DNA of 6,109 bases from positions 1 to 6,109 of the forward strand of contig JAITNZ010000122.1 in NCBI GenBank assembly GCA_031290205.1, written 5' to 3'. Positions within the stretch are counted from its first letter, which is position 1, and every line of letters begins with the position of its first letter. This DNA is from Spirochaetaceae bacterium (GTDB lineage Bacteria > Spirochaetota > Spirochaetia > Treponematales > Breznakiellaceae). The notes under the pieces are model-generated. The model was not told the DNA's origin. It searched no databases and was given only the letters and a program-made list of their open reading frames with translations. Of this stretch, positions 4,371 through 6,109 are shown piece after piece. The translations under genes were made by a program, and so were the position numbers.

Positions 4371-5871
4371 ATTGCGGAACCGCTGCACGAGGCGCCGTCC
4401 ACACCGTACCCCGAGGCGTATCCTCAAGGAGTATGCCTCTCTCTTTCAGGGCGGCGCGGATACTGTCGGCTTTTGCGAAATCTTTCTGCTTTTTCGCCGC
4501 CGCACGCTCGGCTATCAACGCCTCGACCTCGGCGCAGAGGGCGGCATCTTCGTTGCGGCTTCCCGCCTTCGCCGCCTCCTCACGCAAGCGGAGCCCCAGC
4601 ACCTCGTCCATGCTGAAGGCGGTGGCAAGCGCGTCCGCCGGAGGGAGCGCGGCATCCTTCAACACCCCCCAGAGTGAAGCCAGCGCGCGCGGCACGTTAA
4701 TATCATCATCGAGCGCCGCGTCAAAAGCCGCCAGATGGACGGCGGCGGCGCCCCCTGCGCCCTCTGAAGGAACCGCCCTTACCTTATCGGAGGCAAGGCT
4801 GGAAGTGCCTGAGGCACTGCCTGAGGCGGCGGCGGCGGCGGCAGCTAGATTTCGCAGGAGCGTCGCAAGGGACTTCCGCGCGTTGCGGGCGCCGGTAAGG
4901 CTTTCGAGCGAAAATTGCAACTGCGTACGGTAGTGCCCGCCGAGGAGGAAGTAGCGGTAATCGAGGGCATCGAAGCCCTCATCAATCAGATTCTGCAAAG
5001 TGATGAAGCCGCCCGCCGACTTCGACATCTTCCCCTTAGCGCCCAGCACGAGGAATTCATTGTGCACCCAGCAGCGCACCCAGGGATGCACCCCCGTCGC
5101 TGCTTCCGCCTCGGCAATTTCGTTTGAATGATGAATCTGTATATGGTCGATGCCTCCCGCATGAATGTCGAACTGTTCGCCGAGGTATTTGATGCTCATC
5201 GCCGCGCACTCGATGTGCCAGCCGGGATACCCGCGCCCCCAGGGACTCTCCCAGACGAGCGCCTGATTGGCAAACTTGCTCTTAGTAAACCAGAGCACAA
5301 AGTCTTCCGGGTTCCGCTTGTTCCCGTCAACTTCGATACGCGCCCCCGCCTGTAACGCATCAAGTTTGAGGCGGGCGAGCTCGGCATAGTTAGGGAATTT
5401 CGCTATATCAAAGTAGAGGTTACCCCCCGCCTGATAGGTAAAGCCCTTCTCTTCGAGGCGCTTAATCAACGCAATCATATCGCTTATATGCTCGGTCGCC
5501 TTGCAGACGATGTCCGGGCGCGCAATGTTCAGGCGCTCGGTGTCGCTGAAAAACGCCTTCGTATAGAACTCGGCAACTTCGAGCACGGACTTGCCCCGCT
5601 CCTCCGCGCTCTTGACCATCTTGTCATCACCCTCGTCGCTGTCGCCGGTGAGGTGCCCCACATCGGTAATGTTCATCACATGAGTAAGCGCAAAACCCCG
5701 CCGACGGAGGACGCGGGCAAGAATGTCATGCGTAACATAAGCGCGCAAGTTCCCAATATGAGCATAGTTATACACAGTGGGTCCGCAGGCATAGAAGCCC
5801 ACCTCACCTTGCTTGATACTCTTAAATTCCTGGACCTCACGCCCAAGAGTGTTAAATAATGAAAGCGGCAT
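4369..5871 (-). CDS. cysS: Cysteine--tRNA ligase (cysteinyl-tRNA synthetase)
   Basis: CysRS charges tRNA-Cys with cysteine using ATP and is essential for translation. This is a class I synthetase: the HIGH-type signature is HIGN (38-41) within YACGPTVYNYAHIGN, and KMSKS is at 281-285. By comparison with E. coli, the zinc ligands would be Cys29, Cys222 (WHIECAAM), His247 and Glu251. The motif here is HHSNE rather than HHENE, with both ligand positions kept. The DALR-type helical region includes FDAALDDDINVPRAL (383-397), and the C-terminus KQKDFAKADSIRAALKERGI (461-480) is typical. At 500 aa it is about 40 longer than E. coli CysRS, mostly from an Ala/Ser/Gly-rich insertion at about 343-376 between the catalytic core and the helical domain. 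That insertion coincides with a palindromic repeat that is also found outside genes here. The start agrees with the family N-terminus. No good Shine-Dalgarno site is present, and the promoter -10 box is six bases upstream. Confidence 0.96.
   Translation of the reverse strand: MPLSLFNTLGREVQEFKSIKQGEVGFYACGPTVYNYAHIGNLRAYVTHDILARVLRRRGFALTHVMNITDVGHLTGDSDEGDDKMVKSAEERGKSVLEVAEFYTKAFFSDTERLNIARPDIVCKATEHISDMIALIKRLEEKGFTYQAGGNLYFDIAKFPNYAELARLKLDALQAGARIEVDGNKRNPEDFVLWFTKSKFANQALVWESPWGRGYPGWHIECAAMSIKYLGEQFDIHAGGIDHIQIHHSNEIAEAEAATGVHPWVRCWVHNEFLVLGAKGKMSKSAGGFITLQNLIDEGFDALDYRYFLLGGHYRTQLQFSLESLTGARNARKSLATLLRNLAAAAAAASGSASGTSSLASDKVRAVPSEGAGGAAAVHLAAFDAALDDDINVPRALASLWGVLKDAALPPADALATAFSMDEVLGLRLREEAAKAGSRNEDAALCAEVEALIAERAAAKKQKDFAKADSIRAALKERGILLEDTPRGTVWTAPRAAVPQ
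4747..4820 (-). repeat. Palindromic repeat element, copy B, in frame inside cysS
   Basis: Bases 4774-4817 match copy A (69-112) at 32 of 44 positions without a gap, including GGCAAGGCTG exactly. The hairpin is GTGCC-TGA-GGCAC here and CCGCC-TGT-GGCGG in copy A, so two stem pairs differ and both remain paired. A second, imperfect hairpin (4775-4780/4789-4794) and a third (GGCGC/GCGCC, 4747-4751/4757-4761) occur at positions comparable to copy A. On the cysS strand it encodes about residues 351-375, with SASGTSSLASDKVRA at 352-366. It is bordered by a GGC repeat (4825-4842, polyalanine) and a 12-base near-tandem duplication (4806-4817 and 4818-4829). The match is seen; insertion as the mechanism is inferred. 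Confidence 0.7.
4825..4842 (-). repeat. GGC trinucleotide repeat encoding polyalanine in cysS
   Basis: Six consecutive GGC units on the plus strand encode most of the alanine run at residues 343-349 of CysRS. It directly adjoins repeat copy B, and it could vary in length by slippage in steps of one alanine without breaking the frame. Confidence 0.7.
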
Positions 5872-5877
5872 AAGACA

Positions 5878-5906
5878 ATGCTACCCTAAACCAAAATACT
5901 TTTCAA
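5878..5906 (-). promoter_or_regulatory. cysS promoter
   Basis: On the minus strand TTGAAA (5906-5901) and TAGCAT (5883-5878) are separated by exactly 17 bases. Six bases (TGTCTT) then precede the cysS ATG at 5871, so the predicted start is at the first base of the codon and the message would be leaderless. The only purine-rich word nearby is AGGG, 12 bases before the ATG, and it lies upstream of the predicted transcription start. The geometry is identical to the promoter of the 605-aa gene. Confidence 0.6.
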
Positions 5907-5929
5907 GCGCCCCGCCTCTGGAGGGGTGC
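5907..5929. repeat. GC-rich hairpin upstream of the cysS promoter
   Basis: GCGCCCC (5907-5913) pairs with GGGGTGC (5923-5929), with one G-T pair and a nine-base loop; an alternative CCTC/GAGG pairing lies inside. It abuts the cysS -35 box. It has no T-run on either strand, so it is not an obvious terminator. It might be an eroded single hairpin of the palindromic repeat family, but the similarity is too weak to say so. Confidence 0.4.
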
Positions 5930-5946
5930 AATTACGAATTCGAAAA

Positions 5947-6074
5947 TTAACCACGAACGACACGAACCACACGAACAAATTGCGCACAATTCTCACGATT
6001 TCTGCCTTGTTTACCACCATTATTCATATCCTTTTTCGTCTTCCGTTCGTGTTGTTCGTGAGGTTCCTAGTTAA
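5947..6074. repeat. Long imperfect inverted repeat built of CACGAAC units
   Basis: The arms at 5947-5976 and 6045-6074 are complementary at 25 of 30 positions, separated by 68 bases. The left arm holds three CACGAAC units at an exact 9-base spacing (5952, 5961, 5970). The right arm holds GTTCGTG at 6045 and 6054 and a degenerate third unit at 6063. A small AATTG/CAATT hairpin (5978-5991) sits in the loop. No gene is visible in 5884-6109. The arrangement resembles a non-coding palindromic repeat or a small non-autonomous element, but no transposase-type ends or target duplications are evident. Confidence 0.6.
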
Positions 6075-6109
6075 AATTTTCTTAATTCCTCATACGTGGT
6101 TGAATTCGG

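Noticed and set aside
5443..5453. GCCCTTCTCTT in cysS, identical to 70-80 in repeat copy A.
   Set aside because: It encodes the normal EEKGF segment of CysRS (residues 140-144), there is no hairpin partner, and the match stops abruptly.
5128..5859. Plus-strand open frames of 75 and 123 codons inside cysS.
   Set aside because: They are antisense shadows of a well-conserved synthetase gene in GC-rich DNA.

Overview
The window (about 50% GC, AT-rich between genes) looks like chromosomal DNA from a spirochaete, most likely a Treponema-like organism. That placement is an inference from the style of the cysteinyl-tRNA synthetase, the pabB-pabC fusion and the exported protein of unknown family. No 16S or other decisive marker is present.

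Layout. Positions 1-791 hold no recognisable full-length gene. They contain a palindromic repeat (27-115), a strong extended -10 promoter, a hairpin that reads as a terminator on the minus strand, and a run of very short reading frames, three with good Shine-Dalgarno sites. Two of these resemble the N-termini of larger families (SIMPL/DUF541 and single-strand-binding protein), so the stretch looks like gene debris or a cluster of tiny peptides. A GC-rich segment (620-763) can fold like an RNA. Positions 792-4281 are a two-gene plus-strand operon: a 605-residue membrane-anchored or exported protein of unknown function, then, 13 bases later, a bifunctional PabB-PabC fusion for making p-aminobenzoate, a folate precursor. 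A terminator hairpin at 4347-4370 ends this operon. Convergent to it on the minus strand is cysS (4369-5871). Upstream of cysS, 5872-6109 is non-coding and holds the cysS promoter and a long imperfect inverted repeat built from CACGAAC units.

The most interesting signal is a dispersed palindromic repeat of about 75-90 bases with three hairpins, seen three times here: intergenic (27-115), starting on the pabBC stop codon and supplying its terminator hairpin (4281-4364), and inside cysS in frame (4747-4820), where it adds about 25 residues to the enzyme. Hairpin stems differ between copies by paired changes that keep the pairing. This resembles the behaviour of the Rickettsia palindromic elements that insert into genes.

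A second signal is that the 605-aa gene and cysS both have TTGnnn-17-TAGnAT promoter boxes with exactly six bases between the -10 box and the ATG, and neither has a good ribosome binding site. Both may therefore be made from leaderless messages, whereas pabBC and the tiny frames have Shine-Dalgarno sites.
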